A stretch of 38,863 nucleotides of DNA. It comes from CAYZXL01 sp964482435 (lineage in GTDB: Bacteria; Auribacterota; JABMQX01). Below the pieces are notes generated by a model. The model made no database searches and had not been told where the DNA came from. It saw nothing but the letters and a program-made list of their open reading frames with translations. The first letter of the stretch is position 1. Every line of letters begins with the position of its first letter. Below, one piece after another: positions 23,211 through 32,163 of the stretch. The translations under genes were made by a program, and so were the position numbers. The DNA lies in NCBI GenBank assembly GCA_964482435.1, contig CAYZXL010000044.1, forward strand, positions 1 to 38,863. The letters run 5' to 3'.

Positions 23211-24515
23211 TCACGGCAGCCCGAGCACGTACTGCGGGTCTTGACTCGCCTCTATTTCCAGATGCCCGTCTCGCACCTCGACCTCCCCCTTCTCTCCTGT
23301 CATGGAGACGATGCGAACTCGATTCCCCTTGACCGGCAGCAATATCCTATGGCTTTCGCCAGTGGTCCAGACGGCGATGGTTTCCCTTTTCCCATCGGAG
23401 AACAGGAGGGCGTAGTCGGTCGGGGACTCGACCGCGATGCGCTGGACAAAGGCCATTCCTTTCAAGGTGTGGAGGAGAGTTTTTGCCGTGAGATACGAGC
23501 GCTTCGGCTCGTAAGCGTAAGTGACTATTCCGAAATTGTGCTCAGTATTCTTCGGGTCTGGTCCGTCGTCGTGCCAGTCGTACCAGATGCTCAACCGGAC
23601 ATCGCACATCAGATTTACCAGGAATTGCCGCGCCAGGTAGGAAGCTTGCTTTTCGGGAGAAAAAGGCACTCCTCCGTAATGCCAGAGAGAATATCCCCAC
23701 TCTCCCGATAGAATCGGCAGCCCTTTCTTCTCGGGCGGGGCGTATTTGTCAATCAGCTTCCTCAGCCTTTGATACTCCGGCGTGACAGATTCCGGCTCAT
23801 TCATCCGATAGGGATGAACTGTCACACCGTCGAGCCATTGAAGAATTCCTGTCTGAAAGACTTTCTCGATGAACTTAATGTCAATTTGTGACGTCGCGGG
23901 TGCTACGATGGTGCACTTGGAGTCCACCTCTCGCAGCGCCTTGCACACCGCAACGGCGAGGGCGCAGTAGTTCTCCACGTTCGCAGTTGGCTTCCAAAAC
24001 TGGTCGAGGTTCGGCTCGTTCCAAATTTCCCAGAGAACGCCTTTCCCGGCGAAGTGCCTCGCCGCCGCCGCGGCAAATTTGCAGAACGCCGCCCTACCTT
24101 CTTTCGTGCGGGGAGCAGAACCCTCGTCGTAGAGCCTGTTGCCGTAGTCCAGGATGAAAAGGGGGCGGATTTTCCGCCTCGCCAGAGAGCTCAGCAGCCG
24201 GTCGTAGCCGGAAAAATTGTATTTTCCCTTTTCGCGCTCAACGCCGCTCCAGGTGAAATCTATTCGGATGAAGCGGAATCCCGCATCCGCAATCATCTGA
24301 ATGTCCTTCTCCCTCGGCTCCACGAAATGAATGTTCACTCCAAATTGAAGAGGAACGGTTCTCGCCGGAATTCCTTCGGCCGTCAGGGCAGCCGCCGAAT
24401 CAATGCCCGGAGCACTGTCGAGCGCACATGATAAAATGACTCCCACGGCACAAAGTCGGAGTGTTCGGAAGAGCCCAGACCATCCCTCAAGTCTCAAAAC
24501 CATCGAGGTTCTCAT
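23211..24515 (-). CDS. Secreted clan GH-A glycoside hydrolase (GH39/GH5-like)
   Basis: The 434-residue protein begins at ATG 24515 with AAGGAG nine bases upstream; an earlier frame start at 24599 lacks a binding site. A signal segment (LRLCAVGVILSCALDSAPG) is followed by a (beta/alpha)8 barrel: FGVNIHFVEP, AGFRFIRIDFTWSGVER, then VLWEIWNEPNLDQFWKP with acid/base Glu167, VTVHPYR, and ILSGEWGYS with nucleophile Glu272. The NEP motif and the Glu pair are typical of clan GH-A retaining enzymes, nearest in layout to GH39/GH5/GH51. The C-terminal 90 residues form a beta domain (ALLFSDGKRETIAVWTTG). It likely cleaves a beta-linked polysaccharide outside the cytoplasm; exact specificity cannot be read. 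Confidence 0.85.
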   Translation of the reverse strand: MRTSMVLRLEGWSGLFRTLRLCAVGVILSCALDSAPGIDSAAALTAEGIPARTVPLQFGVNIHFVEPREKDIQMIADAGFRFIRIDFTWSGVEREKGKYNFSGYDRLLSSLARRKIRPLFILDYGNRLYDEGSAPRTKEGRAAFCKFAAAAARHFAGKGVLWEIWNEPNLDQFWKPTANVENYCALAVAVCKALREVDSKCTIVAPATSQIDIKFIEKVFQTGILQWLDGVTVHPYRMNEPESVTPEYQRLRKLIDKYAPPEKKGLPILSGEWGYSLWHYGGVPFSPEKQASYLARQFLVNLMCDVRLSIWYDWHDDGPDPKNTEHNFGIVTYAYEPKRSYLTAKTLLHTLKGMAFVQRIAVESPTDYALLFSDGKRETIAVWTTGESHRILLPVKGNRVRIVSMTGEKGEVEVRDGHLEIEASQDPQYVLGLP

Positions 24516-24731
24516 CACCTGCCTCTCCTTCTTTTCGGCCTCAAACCGCCCTCTCCTGCGAGGTTGATGCGTTATGATACCTTTTTTGGCGGCGCTCATT
24601 CCAGCTGCCCGGAGTCATCTCCCGGGGGCAAAAAAACTCGTTGCAGACAGGCGAAAATTGTGCGAAAGTTGTTTTGCTATTGCTTTTCCGAACGAGAGTT
24701 GCGCCAACTCGAAATTGGGCAAAACTTTCCC

Positions 24732-24759
24732 TTGACAACACAATATATTGTGGTATTAT
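24732..24759 (+). promoter_or_regulatory. Sigma-70-type promoter of nrdJ
   Basis: TTGACA (24732-24737), 16 bases, TATTAT (24754-24759). The -35 is perfect and the -10 matches five of six. It is followed after 71 bases by the nrdJ GTG start. The spacer between the two elements is almost filled by the first NrdR-box-like palindrome. Confidence 0.72.
24739..24752 (+). promoter_or_regulatory. NrdR box 1 (perfect palindrome)
   Basis: CACAATATATTGTG is a perfect 14-bp palindrome and fits the NrdR-box consensus found upstream of ribonucleotide reductase genes. It sits between the -35 and -10 elements, where a bound repressor would block RNA polymerase. Confidence 0.75.
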
Positions 24760-24769
24760 GGGCGCCTGC

Positions 24770-24783
24770 CACAATATAAAGGC
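24770..24783 (+). promoter_or_regulatory. NrdR box 2 (degenerate)
   Basis: CACAATATAAAGGC keeps the left half of box 1 (CACAATATA) and loses the right. It begins exactly 31 bases after box 1, about three helical turns, the spacing known for paired NrdR boxes. It lies just downstream of the expected transcription start. Confidence 0.62.
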
Positions 24784-24830
24784 ACATCTGTTATCATATC
24801 CCGCTGGGAGAAATTGGGAGGTTTTCAGTC

Positions 24831-27107
24831 GTGGGAAACACAGCGATGGATAGTCTTACTAATTCCAGGGTTGATTCTGGGCTGAGGGATACCAATGGGC
24901 CGGAGGAGAAGCTCGAGCTGACAGAAAACTCGCTGACGGTTCTCGAGCGAAGATACTTGATCAAGGACGATAACGGGATGCCGGTCGAAACACCGGTAGA
25001 AATGTTTCGCAGGGTAGCGAAGAACATCGCCCGCGCGGACGCTTTTTACGACAAGGAAGCCGATCTAAAGAAGACGGAGGACGAGTTCTACCGGCTCATC
25101 ACGAGCCTGGAGTTCATGCCGAACTCGCCCACCTTGATGAACGCTGGTCGAAGACTCCAGCAACTCGCCGCATGTTTCGTCCTTCCCGTCGAAGACAACA
25201 TGGAAAGCATTTTCCAGGCTGTCAAGGATACTGCGCTGGTCCACAAGAGCGGGGGGGGGACGGGCTTTTCCTTCTCGCATCTGCGGCCGAAAAACGATGT
25301 CGTCAGCACTACGTATGGTCTCTCGAGCGGCCCGGTTTCCTTTATGCAGGTTTTCGACGCTGCCACGCACGCGGTCAACCAGGGGGGATTTCGTCGGGGA
25401 GCCAACATGGGAATCCTCCACGTTACGCACCCGGACATTCTGGAATTCATCACGTGCAAGCGTGACCAATCCAAATTAAACAACTTCAATATCTCCGTCG
25501 CAGCGACGGAGGAGTTCATGCGGGCGGTGGTGAACGACGAGGAGTATCAGACCGTCAATCCGCGAAACGGCAAGGTTGTGGACAGTCTTTCTGCGAGAGA
25601 AGTGTTCGACCTCATGGTCTCGACGGCGTGGGAGTGCGGCGACCCGGGAATCGTGTTCATTGACAGGATAGATGCCGACAACCCGACCCCTCTCGTCGGG
25701 AAAATCGAAAGCACCAACCCCTGCGGAGAGCAGCCGCTTCTTCCCTACGAAGCATGCAACCTCGGTTCCATCAACCTGTCAAAAGCGGTTAAGGACAGCA
25801 AAGTGGACTACGAGAGGCTTCGCAGGATTGTTCGGTCGGCGGTTCATTTCCTCGACAACGTCATAGACATGAGCGAGTTCCCAATCGAGAAAATCCACGA
25901 GATGGTCCACGCTAACCGGAAGATTGGGTTAGGCGTGATGGGGTGGGCGGACATGCTAATTTTGCTGGGGATACCGTACGATTCCGAGGAGGCGATACAG
26001 CTCGGAAAAGAAGTGATGCGCTTCATCACCGCCGAAGCTCAAAAGATGTCGGAGGAGCTCGCCCAGCAGAGAGGTCCTTTCCCGAACTTCGGCGGGAGCA
26101 TCTACGACAGGGCGGGAGGTAAGGAGCTCCGCAACGCGACCCTCACGACCATCGCCCCAACGGGTACCATCAGCATCATCGCCGGATGTTCCAGCGGCAT
26201 TGAGCCAATTTTCGGCGTCTCCTTCGTCAGGAAAAATGTCCTGGACAACGACGAATTGGTCGAGGCCAATTCCCATTTCGAGAGGATTGCGAAGGACGAA
26301 GGATTCTATTCGGAAGACCTGATTCAGCGGATCGCGAGAGTGGGATCGCTGAAGGGCTTTGAGGAAATCCCTGACCGTGTTAAGAGGCTTTTCTCGTGTG
26401 CGCACGATATAACGCCCGAATGCCACGTTCAGATGCAGGCGGCTTTCCAGGAGTTCACCCACAACGCCGTCTCAAAAACAGTCAACTTCCCCAGGTCCGC
26501 GACGAAGGAGGATGTCAAGAAGGTTTACATGCTCGCCTACGAGCTCGGCTGCAAAGGCGTGACCATTTACCGCGATGGCAGCCGGGAGACGCAGGTCCTC
26601 AACAGGATAACCGAGGAAACCGCAACGCCCCAGGCCGCTCCCACAAAGGCCCGTCACCGAAAAAGCAGACCGAAGGTTCTTGACGGACGCACCATCAAGA
26701 TGGAGACCGGCTGCGGAACGCTCTACATAACGATCAACGAAGACCAGGACGGCTTTTTTGAACTGTTCAGCACGATGGGGAAAGCGGGCGGCTGCGCTGC
26801 CAGCCAGTGTGAGGCTATCGGGCGGTTGGTTTCCCTCGCGTGGCGAAGCAGTATCCCGACGGAAGAAATGGTCAAGCAGCTTTCGGGGATATGCTGCCAC
26901 AAGCAAGTCGGCGTCGGTAACGACAAAATTCTTTCCTGCGCCGACGCCATCGCCAAAGCTATCAGGGAATTCGCGGACCCGGTCAACGAGACGCGCGACG
27001 AGACCCCGTACTTCATGCGGGGGGCTTGCATCCAGTGCGGTGGACAGCTCGAGCCGGAAGGCGGCTGCTTCGTCTGCCGCTCCTGCGGCTATTCCGACTG
27101 CCCATGA
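24831..27107 (+). CDS. nrdJ: Adenosylcobalamin-dependent (class II) ribonucleotide reductase
   Basis: The 758-residue enzyme makes deoxyribonucleotides and works with or without oxygen. Visible marks are FMPNSPTLMNAGR, LAACFVLPVEDNM (redox-active cysteine), GGGTGFSFSHLRP, NPCGEQPLLPYEACNLGSIN (radical-site cysteine and glutamate), the second redox cysteine region SCAHDI, and PTGTISIIAGCSSGIEP. A linker near 600 (PTKARHRKSRPKVLDGRTIK) leads to a C-terminal extension ending in a zinc-type cluster CIQCGG...CFVCRSCGYSDC. The GTG at 24831 is used because GGGAGG lies nine bases upstream. No ATP-cone is evident in the first 80 residues. Tandem NrdR boxes in its promoter indicate NrdR repression. Confidence 0.96.
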   Translation: MGNTAMDSLTNSRVDSGLRDTNGPEEKLELTENSLTVLERRYLIKDDNGMPVETPVEMFRRVAKNIARADAFYDKEADLKKTEDEFYRLITSLEFMPNSPTLMNAGRRLQQLAACFVLPVEDNMESIFQAVKDTALVHKSGGGTGFSFSHLRPKNDVVSTTYGLSSGPVSFMQVFDAATHAVNQGGFRRGANMGILHVTHPDILEFITCKRDQSKLNNFNISVAATEEFMRAVVNDEEYQTVNPRNGKVVDSLSAREVFDLMVSTAWECGDPGIVFIDRIDADNPTPLVGKIESTNPCGEQPLLPYEACNLGSINLSKAVKDSKVDYERLRRIVRSAVHFLDNVIDMSEFPIEKIHEMVHANRKIGLGVMGWADMLILLGIPYDSEEAIQLGKEVMRFITAEAQKMSEELAQQRGPFPNFGGSIYDRAGGKELRNATLTTIAPTGTISIIAGCSSGIEPIFGVSFVRKNVLDNDELVEANSHFERIAKDEGFYSEDLIQRIARVGSLKGFEEIPDRVKRLFSCAHDITPECHVQMQAAFQEFTHNAVSKTVNFPRSATKEDVKKVYMLAYELGCKGVTIYRDGSRETQVLNRITEETATPQAAPTKARHRKSRPKVLDGRTIKMETGCGTLYITINEDQDGFFELFSTMGKAGGCAASQCEAIGRLVSLAWRSSIPTEEMVKQLSGICCHKQVGVGNDKILSCADAIAKAIREFADPVNETRDETPYFMRGACIQCGGQLEPEGGCFVCRSCGYSDCP

Positions 27108-27278
27108 GCGCGCGTTGAGTCCTCCCGCGACGGGTACGGGGTCGGAACGTACCGCTACCGGATCTGTGGGTAAGCCCTTATATCGTAGCCAGACGAGGTG
27201 AGTAACCAGCAGTCTCCCGAGAGTCAAAAATGGTCTTCACCGCGAGCAGTGCCTCACCAAATCATAACAGAGCGCTTG

Positions 27279-27563
27279 ATGAAGCTCCGGTTCTATATTG
27301 ATCCAGAGAGCGGGCTGGCGCACATTCACAGACACGGGGTTGACGAAGCCGAGGTTTAAGATGTATTAAAAAGACCCGCTGAGGACCGGCCCGGACGCGA
27401 GGGTGCCAGAGTTGCTGTTGGTCAGACTCGGTCACGGCGATACCTGCGGGTCATTTACGTTCCCGACCCCGAACCGGACAGCGTATTTGTCATCACCGCG
27501 CACAACCTAACAGGAAAAGCCTTGATCGCTTATCGGCGCCGCAGGCGGAGAACGCAAAAATGA
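27279..27563 (+). pseudogene. DUF4258/RelE-like toxin gene with a nonsense codon
   Basis: Ninety-five codons read MKLRFYIDPESGLAHIHRHG, then VDEAEV, a TAA at 27357-27359, and in the same frame DVLKRPAEDRPGREGARVAV, GQTRSRRYLRVIYVPDPEPD and SVFVITAHNLTGKALIAYRR. The H-x3-HGV...EV-x-x-VL-x-x-P pattern and the LRVIY/VFVIT strands fit the DUF4258 family, which has a BrnT/RelE-like toxin fold. A single G-to-T change (GAA to TAA) would explain the stop at codon 27. The frame ends in TGA overlapping the next start as ATGA, the layout of a toxin-antitoxin operon. The stop probably kills the toxin while the partner stays intact. Confidence 0.72.
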
Positions 27564-27772
27564 AGCAGAGGAAGTTTCCTTCCGGATGGGATGAAGAGAG
27601 AGTTCGCAGAGTCCTCGCTCACTATGAGGAACAGACCGAGGAAGAGGCTGTCGCAGAGGACGAGGCTGCTTCTGAAGATCGAACGCAGACGGTCATGGAG
27701 ATTCCCAACGAACTGGTGCCCGCGGTTCGCGAGCTCATCGCGAAGCGTGAGGTCCGAAACGACGCCGAATAA
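27560..27772 (+). CDS. Small antitoxin-like protein paired with the broken toxin
   Basis: The 70-residue acidic protein reads KFPSGWDEERVRRVLAHYEE, then QTEEEAVAEDEAA, and ends in MEIPNELVPAVRELIAKREV. The repeated acidic stretch and the final amphipathic helix fit an antitoxin that masks a basic RelE-like toxin. Its ATG overlaps the toxin stop (ATGA), and GGCGGAG lies ten bases upstream. I do not know a named family for it. It is intact although its partner carries a nonsense codon, as expected if loss of toxin is tolerated but loss of antitoxin is not. Confidence 0.7.
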   Translation: MKQRKFPSGWDEERVRRVLAHYEEQTEEEAVAEDEAASEDRTQTVMEIPNELVPAVRELIAKREVRNDAE

Positions 27773-27824
27773 GTTCCTTAGTTAATTCCGGTTGAATGGT
27801 TTGCAGGGCATAGGAGGCGTGCAC

Positions 27825-28031
27825 GTGGGGAGAGTGACTGAGAAAGTCAAGCTGACAAACCTCTTCGAGCCGGAGAGGACAACGGAGGTCAAGGCCGTTG
27901 CCGACACCGCAGCGCCGCCAAGTTGCTGCGTTCTCTTTCATATCCCGGCCATCCAGCAAGTCCTGTCAAAGGTCGCTCCAGAGTTGGCGTGCTCCCCAAT
28001 ACGCCATCGTATTTCTGAATCTGTGGGCTAA
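27825..28031 (+). pseudogene. N-terminal stub of a clan AA (retropepsin-like) aspartic protease
   Basis: A GTG at 27825 with TAGGAGG seven bases upstream starts a frame reading VGRVTEKVKLTNLFEPERTT, then EVKAVADTAA. This matches the first 30 residues of small bacterial clan AA aspartic proteases, where the last part would be the catalytic DTGA; here it is DTAA. Beyond it no frame continues the family, and the residues to the stop at 28031 (PPSCCVLFHIPAIQQV and on) look unrelated. I read it as a truncated gene whose 3' part was lost or replaced. It lies 52 bases after the antitoxin-like gene. Confidence 0.5.
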
Positions 28032-28047
28032 GTGAGAAGTCGCCTCG

Positions 28048-29679
28048 TCACAGCGCCTTCTGAAATTCCTTCCGCCTGACTGTCTCGAGGACGCGTGGCA
28101 TGAGAGGTATGAGGGACCTCGTTAGCGCCTTGGCTGCATCCAGTGCTTCCGCGCTGGTCATCCCTTCGAGCGGGGCGGTGACGCGGATCATGGAGCCTGA
28201 AATTGGCACCCTCGTCGCCCCATTCAGAAGCAGGATAAGTTGCTGGACGAGACGGCTGCCCATGCTCTTTTCGCCGACCATAAACCAGTAGAACACCAGT
28301 GTGTCCGGTTGATCTCTTCCCCTCAGAAGAAAGGCGTTCAGATGGAGCTCTTCGGCGACACCGGAAGAAACGTCAATTGGCTCTTTCCAGGACTTCACGA
28401 TCTCGCTTCCGGCTCCCATCATACAAATCTCCGGGGGATGAAACGCGTCGCGATGAGTGTCAGAGGCCACGATGAGGACCTGAACCTCCCTCCCGCGCTC
28501 ATCCCTGTACGCACCCAGAACGATGCTCTTAGTGTTGAGTATTGCCCAGACCCCCTCGCTGGCAATGACCTCAGAACCTATTTTCTGCCACCCGTCTATG
28601 CGCTCCGGCAGCTCTACCGGCTTGAGCGATGACATCCACCTCGCCAGGCTCAAGGAGTGCGGCGCCAGAAACACAAGAACCGCAGTAACGGCCGCAAAGC
28701 CAAAGACAGCGACGAGCCGTCTGCGTGGAATTGCGGACAGAACGGCCGCAGAGCGCGAAGGCGCTTCCGCGGCGCCGGTCTGCTGCGGCTCCACGGCCTT
28801 CTTTCGGCCACCGAAGAGAAGGAGCTTGTGCACCCCGAAAAGACCCGCAAGGACCAGGAGGAAAACTACCGGACTGGAGGCATCGTGGAATATCTTGAAC
28901 GCTTTGCTCCTGACGCCCCATTGGTTGGCGGCGAAGCACAGGGAGGTGACACGCACACCGTTAGACAACAGGGCGAACGGAATAGAAAGAAGAAACAGCA
29001 AAACTTTTCTCAGCTGCGACGCCCTCACCAGGTGAGCAAAGGCCGCCCCGAGCGCAGCCATGGCGATGAGGGACCTCAATCCGCTGCACTCGTAACCCAT
29101 CCAGAGAGGCTCGCTCTCCGCAAAACTGACCGATGAACCCGTCAGAACGGCAGTCCCCCCAAACAGCCCGTAGAGAAAAACAGCGAGCTTGGCACAAAGG
29201 ATTTTCATGTGGAATGCGAGGGGGCCTATGACAAGCTCCGGGAGAGGCACCATGAACACCAGGAAGAACAAAGGAAAGCCTATCTCCCGGACGATTCTTT
29301 TCCCGAAAAGGTATAGAGCCAGCCCAAAAACCGTCACCACAAGTGAGAATGCGGACACGAAGTCAACTCGAAACCATACCGCCAATGCGTGAAAGAGGAG
29401 GCTTGCTATAGCTAAAGGGATCCCCAGCCCGTAGCCTTGCACGAGAAGTTCGCGAAGCCTGTCCTTCTTCAGCCACACGAGCATCGCCGCAACGGGAGGA
29501 ATCAGAAACCAGTGAGCATAATAGGAGTCGGCACCCGTATAGGACACAGCCAGTGAAACAAACGTCGGCACGTAAGCGACAACAACCGCCACGGGTGCCA
29601 GGATTAGCCACATAGCCCGCTTGCTGCGGGGCTCCCCAGGCGGGTGTTTCCATGACAGTTCAACGATTTCGCTGCTCAT
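28048..29679 (-). CDS. Exosortase fused to an EpsI domain
   Basis: The 543-residue protein has an N-terminal exosortase core with about eight membrane helices (residues about 20-290). The catalytic triad is visible as Cys198 in MGYECSGLRSL, Arg243 in NGVRVTS and His265 in KIFHDASS. A linker (about 290-320) and one more helix lead to a C-terminal EpsI (DUF3485) domain of about 200 residues with HRDAFHPPEICMMG, typical for this partner. Exosortases cut and sort PEP-CTERM proteins to the surface and usually accompany extracellular polysaccharide genes. The second ATG (29679) is chosen because GAGG lies six bases before it; the first ATG (29691) would add four residues. No PEP-CTERM substrate is visible in this window. 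Confidence 0.92.
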   Translation of the reverse strand: MSSEIVELSWKHPPGEPRSKRAMWLILAPVAVVVAYVPTFVSLAVSYTGADSYYAHWFLIPPVAAMLVWLKKDRLRELLVQGYGLGIPLAIASLLFHALAVWFRVDFVSAFSLVVTVFGLALYLFGKRIVREIGFPLFFLVFMVPLPELVIGPLAFHMKILCAKLAVFLYGLFGGTAVLTGSSVSFAESEPLWMGYECSGLRSLIAMAALGAAFAHLVRASQLRKVLLFLLSIPFALLSNGVRVTSLCFAANQWGVRSKAFKIFHDASSPVVFLLVLAGLFGVHKLLLFGGRKKAVEPQQTGAAEAPSRSAAVLSAIPRRRLVAVFGFAAVTAVLVFLAPHSLSLARWMSSLKPVELPERIDGWQKIGSEVIASEGVWAILNTKSIVLGAYRDERGREVQVLIVASDTHRDAFHPPEICMMGAGSEIVKSWKEPIDVSSGVAEELHLNAFLLRGRDQPDTLVFYWFMVGEKSMGSRLVQQLILLLNGATRVPISGSMIRVTAPLEGMTSAEALDAAKALTRSLIPLMPRVLETVRRKEFQKAL

Positions 29680-29901
29680 GGCGCGCCTCATTCCTGACGT
29701 CGGGCCTTAAACGTACCGCACGCGGCGACTTTTTGCAAGAACTACCCGCCTCCGAACCCACAGGGAACGCATCCCCGCGCTTTTCCGCGACGTCGCCATC
29801 GAGCACCTCCCGGGGCTGCGACCATTCCGCTGGCCGGTCCGTCCACAAGGGAATGCGAGATTACCCTCACGTTTTGCGCACTGGCCGCCGAGGGCTTCGC
29901 T

Positions 29902-32163
29902 TCAGGAGCGGGGGACGATAACCTCTTCGCGCCGGACATCGTGAGTTTTGCCTCGCCAAACGACGGCGGGGTCCCCGAACCCGTGGAAAACCCGGAGCTG
30001 GCTGGCGTCCTCAAGAGTGTTCCCTTTCACGAGTCGGATCGTGAACAGGGCCCCATCAGGATAGTCTCGCCCGCCCCATCTCCTTGCGTAGAAAGCGGCG
30101 AAGGACCTGCCCTCAACGACGAATCCCCTTTGCGGCAGGACCACTTGTCCGCCGAATTTTGACTGAACAGTCGCGTCGCTTTCTCCGAAGTTCACTACAA
30201 CCGACGTTGCATCCTCGCCCCGGCCGTAGGTTGCGCTGCGAACCGCTCGGTCTGGGGTCAGAAAGCTGAAGGCTGTGAGGCGCTGTTGGGCGGTTACCTC
30301 GTGCAACGGGCCAAGCACCTCGTGGGTAGTCTTAAGAAAGGCGTCCGTCGGATGGAGGCCCTCCGCCCAGCCGTTGTCGGTGCGCGTAAAGCACGCCCGT
30401 GGACTCCGAGACCCTTCTTCGACTGCCCTACTCTTTCGTCCCTTGCCGGCCTCCCTCGTCCAGTAGAGATGCTCCGGGATGGAGTGGTAATGGAGAGGCC
30501 GGGCGCAGAGGACGTGGTGCGCGACGTATTCGGCTGCCTCGCTCGCCCGGTAGCCGTACTTGCCATAGCATATCTGGCAGTCGTGATAGACCATCTCCCA
30601 GAATGGAATGACCGTCGCCCCCAGCTCGGCAGCGTTCAGGTTATGAAAGTATCTGCCGGAGACACCGACCAGTCCCTCAAAGAAGTCGCTGTGGGGGAGT
30701 GCCCACTCCCGTCCGCACTCGCTCCCGAACAACCCGAATATCTCTCGTGCCTTGTCGCTTAGCTTGATTTTCCACGCGATGTCGTCGTTGCGGCCGATTG
30801 GGTGATTTGGGTCGGCGCACTCGCGCGGTCCGACGGCATAAGTCGTGTCTATAAAATAGCACCACGGGGCAAAGAGCTTTTGAATTCCTGGCAGGTTCTG
30901 CGGGCGCATCGCCAGCTCGACCTGCTTGGGCGCACAAACCATGAACGCCCGCCCGCCAAGCCAGCGCCCGCCCTGAATAAGCGAACCGTCCGGCCTCTTC
31001 TCGATGAACCCCGGATCCCAGCTTCTTGCGTCGCGGTACATGTCCTGATAGTTGTCGTGAAGACAGGTGACATAGTCAAGCTTCTGAATCCGTTTCACGG
31101 CGTTGGCGAGAGCTTCGTTTCCCCCGCACTCCGGGTTAGCGGGGAGGTTGTCGGGGTGCCGACAGTCGTAGCCCCCTTCCGTCCAGCCGCCGAGAATAAA
31201 AAGGCAACGGGTTATGCCGAGGTCATCGTGTATGTGTTCGGCGATTGAAGCAGCCTCCTCGAACGTCCAGCGGACCGTCACCGACTCCTCTTTGGTGCTC
31301 TCCTCGTTCATGCGGCGAGCAAGGCATGTCCAGAGCTTGACGTTCGCTGCACCGAGCAGAAGTTCTGCCCGGCTGTTCCGGCGCATTTTTTCGCTGAGGG
31401 TAACGGCGAGGCCCTTTTTCTCGGCGATGCGGCGATAGGCATCGGCGAGCGTATTCCAATCACCCTTTCCGAGAGGGGTGAGACGAATCGAGCGGGCCGA
31501 CCCCTGAAGCGAAAAACTCGTTGTGAGCCGCTGGCGCTTTTCCGGCTCGCTGGCGAGCGTGCTCTGGAGCTCTGGCCAGACGCAGGCGTCATCCCAGCTC
31601 ACGACGAGGGCGGCGCCGCTCTTCAAAAAGCCCATCATGTTCATGTGGCATCCTTCGTACTCGGACGTGCCGAATGTCCGCTTGAACGCCATGCCGCTAT
31701 CCGCCGGAACCAGCAGCCCCTCACGACACGGCACGACCACGCAGCCATTCTCCGAGTCCGTCACAGCCAGGGCGTCTTCGAGGACTCGGACATCGCCAAC
31801 CTCCTTCCCCTCGTACTTGATTGAAAGCGAGCGGCCGTCGTCTGCCAGCTCGAAGACCACGGCTGCACCACTCTTATTGACGAGGCGTGCCGCCCTGGCT
31901 GCTGTGCGCGAGCCTTCAAAATCCCCCTCCAACCCTTTCGCAGCCCCACAGCTCGCCATTCCTTCCGAAGGCCATCGAGCTGTTGCGCTCTTATCGAGAA
32001 GCGACCAATTCCCCGTCTTCGAGGCAATCTCGACGAGGATGGAGGCACTCTCAAGGCGCAGCGTGTTACCCTCCTCGGCCCTGGCGCCTCCGGGCAGAAT
32101 GCCGAGGATTGCGACCGCAGCGAGCAGAAACCATATTTCCATTCTGTCAATGCTTTGACCCAT
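29902..32163 (-). CDS. Secreted large glycosidase-like protein (DUF5696/GH101-like layout)
   Basis: The 753-residue protein starts with a signal peptide (MEIWFLLAAVAILGILPGGARA) behind a strong AAGGAGG. An N-terminal beta-rich domain of about 230 residues (VEIASKTGNWSLLDKSA; SAALVVSWDDACVWPEL-like pattern) precedes a TIM-barrel region. There LGITRCLFILGGWTEGGYDC, LDYVTCLHDNYQDMYRDA, CYFIDTTYAVGPRECAD and GLFGSECGREWALPHSDFFE look like barrel strand ends with candidate Asp/Glu pairs. The C-terminus has a beta-sandwich (TSVVVNFGESDATVQ). The layout resembles DUF5696 and GH101-like glycosidases, but I cannot assign catalytic residues or family firmly. It likely acts on a surface or environmental glycan. 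Confidence 0.6.
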   Translation of the reverse strand: MGQSIDRMEIWFLLAAVAILGILPGGARAEEGNTLRLESASILVEIASKTGNWSLLDKSATARWPSEGMASCGAAKGLEGDFEGSRTAARAARLVNKSGAAVVFELADDGRSLSIKYEGKEVGDVRVLEDALAVTDSENGCVVVPCREGLLVPADSGMAFKRTFGTSEYEGCHMNMMGFLKSGAALVVSWDDACVWPELQSTLASEPEKRQRLTTSFSLQGSARSIRLTPLGKGDWNTLADAYRRIAEKKGLAVTLSEKMRRNSRAELLLGAANVKLWTCLARRMNEESTKEESVTVRWTFEEAASIAEHIHDDLGITRCLFILGGWTEGGYDCRHPDNLPANPECGGNEALANAVKRIQKLDYVTCLHDNYQDMYRDARSWDPGFIEKRPDGSLIQGGRWLGGRAFMVCAPKQVELAMRPQNLPGIQKLFAPWCYFIDTTYAVGPRECADPNHPIGRNDDIAWKIKLSDKAREIFGLFGSECGREWALPHSDFFEGLVGVSGRYFHNLNAAELGATVIPFWEMVYHDCQICYGKYGYRASEAAEYVAHHVLCARPLHYHSIPEHLYWTREAGKGRKSRAVEEGSRSPRACFTRTDNGWAEGLHPTDAFLKTTHEVLGPLHEVTAQQRLTAFSFLTPDRAVRSATYGRGEDATSVVVNFGESDATVQSKFGGQVVLPQRGFVVEGRSFAAFYARRWGGRDYPDGALFTIRLVKGNTLEDASQLRVFHGFGDPAVVWRGKTHDVRREEVIVPRS

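Noticed and set aside
22760..23214. Minus-strand frames of 123 and 149 codons upstream of kdsA
   Set aside because: They span the kdsA promoter, have mixed low-complexity composition and no ribosome binding site; only the short frame overlapping kdsA is kept as a weak candidate.
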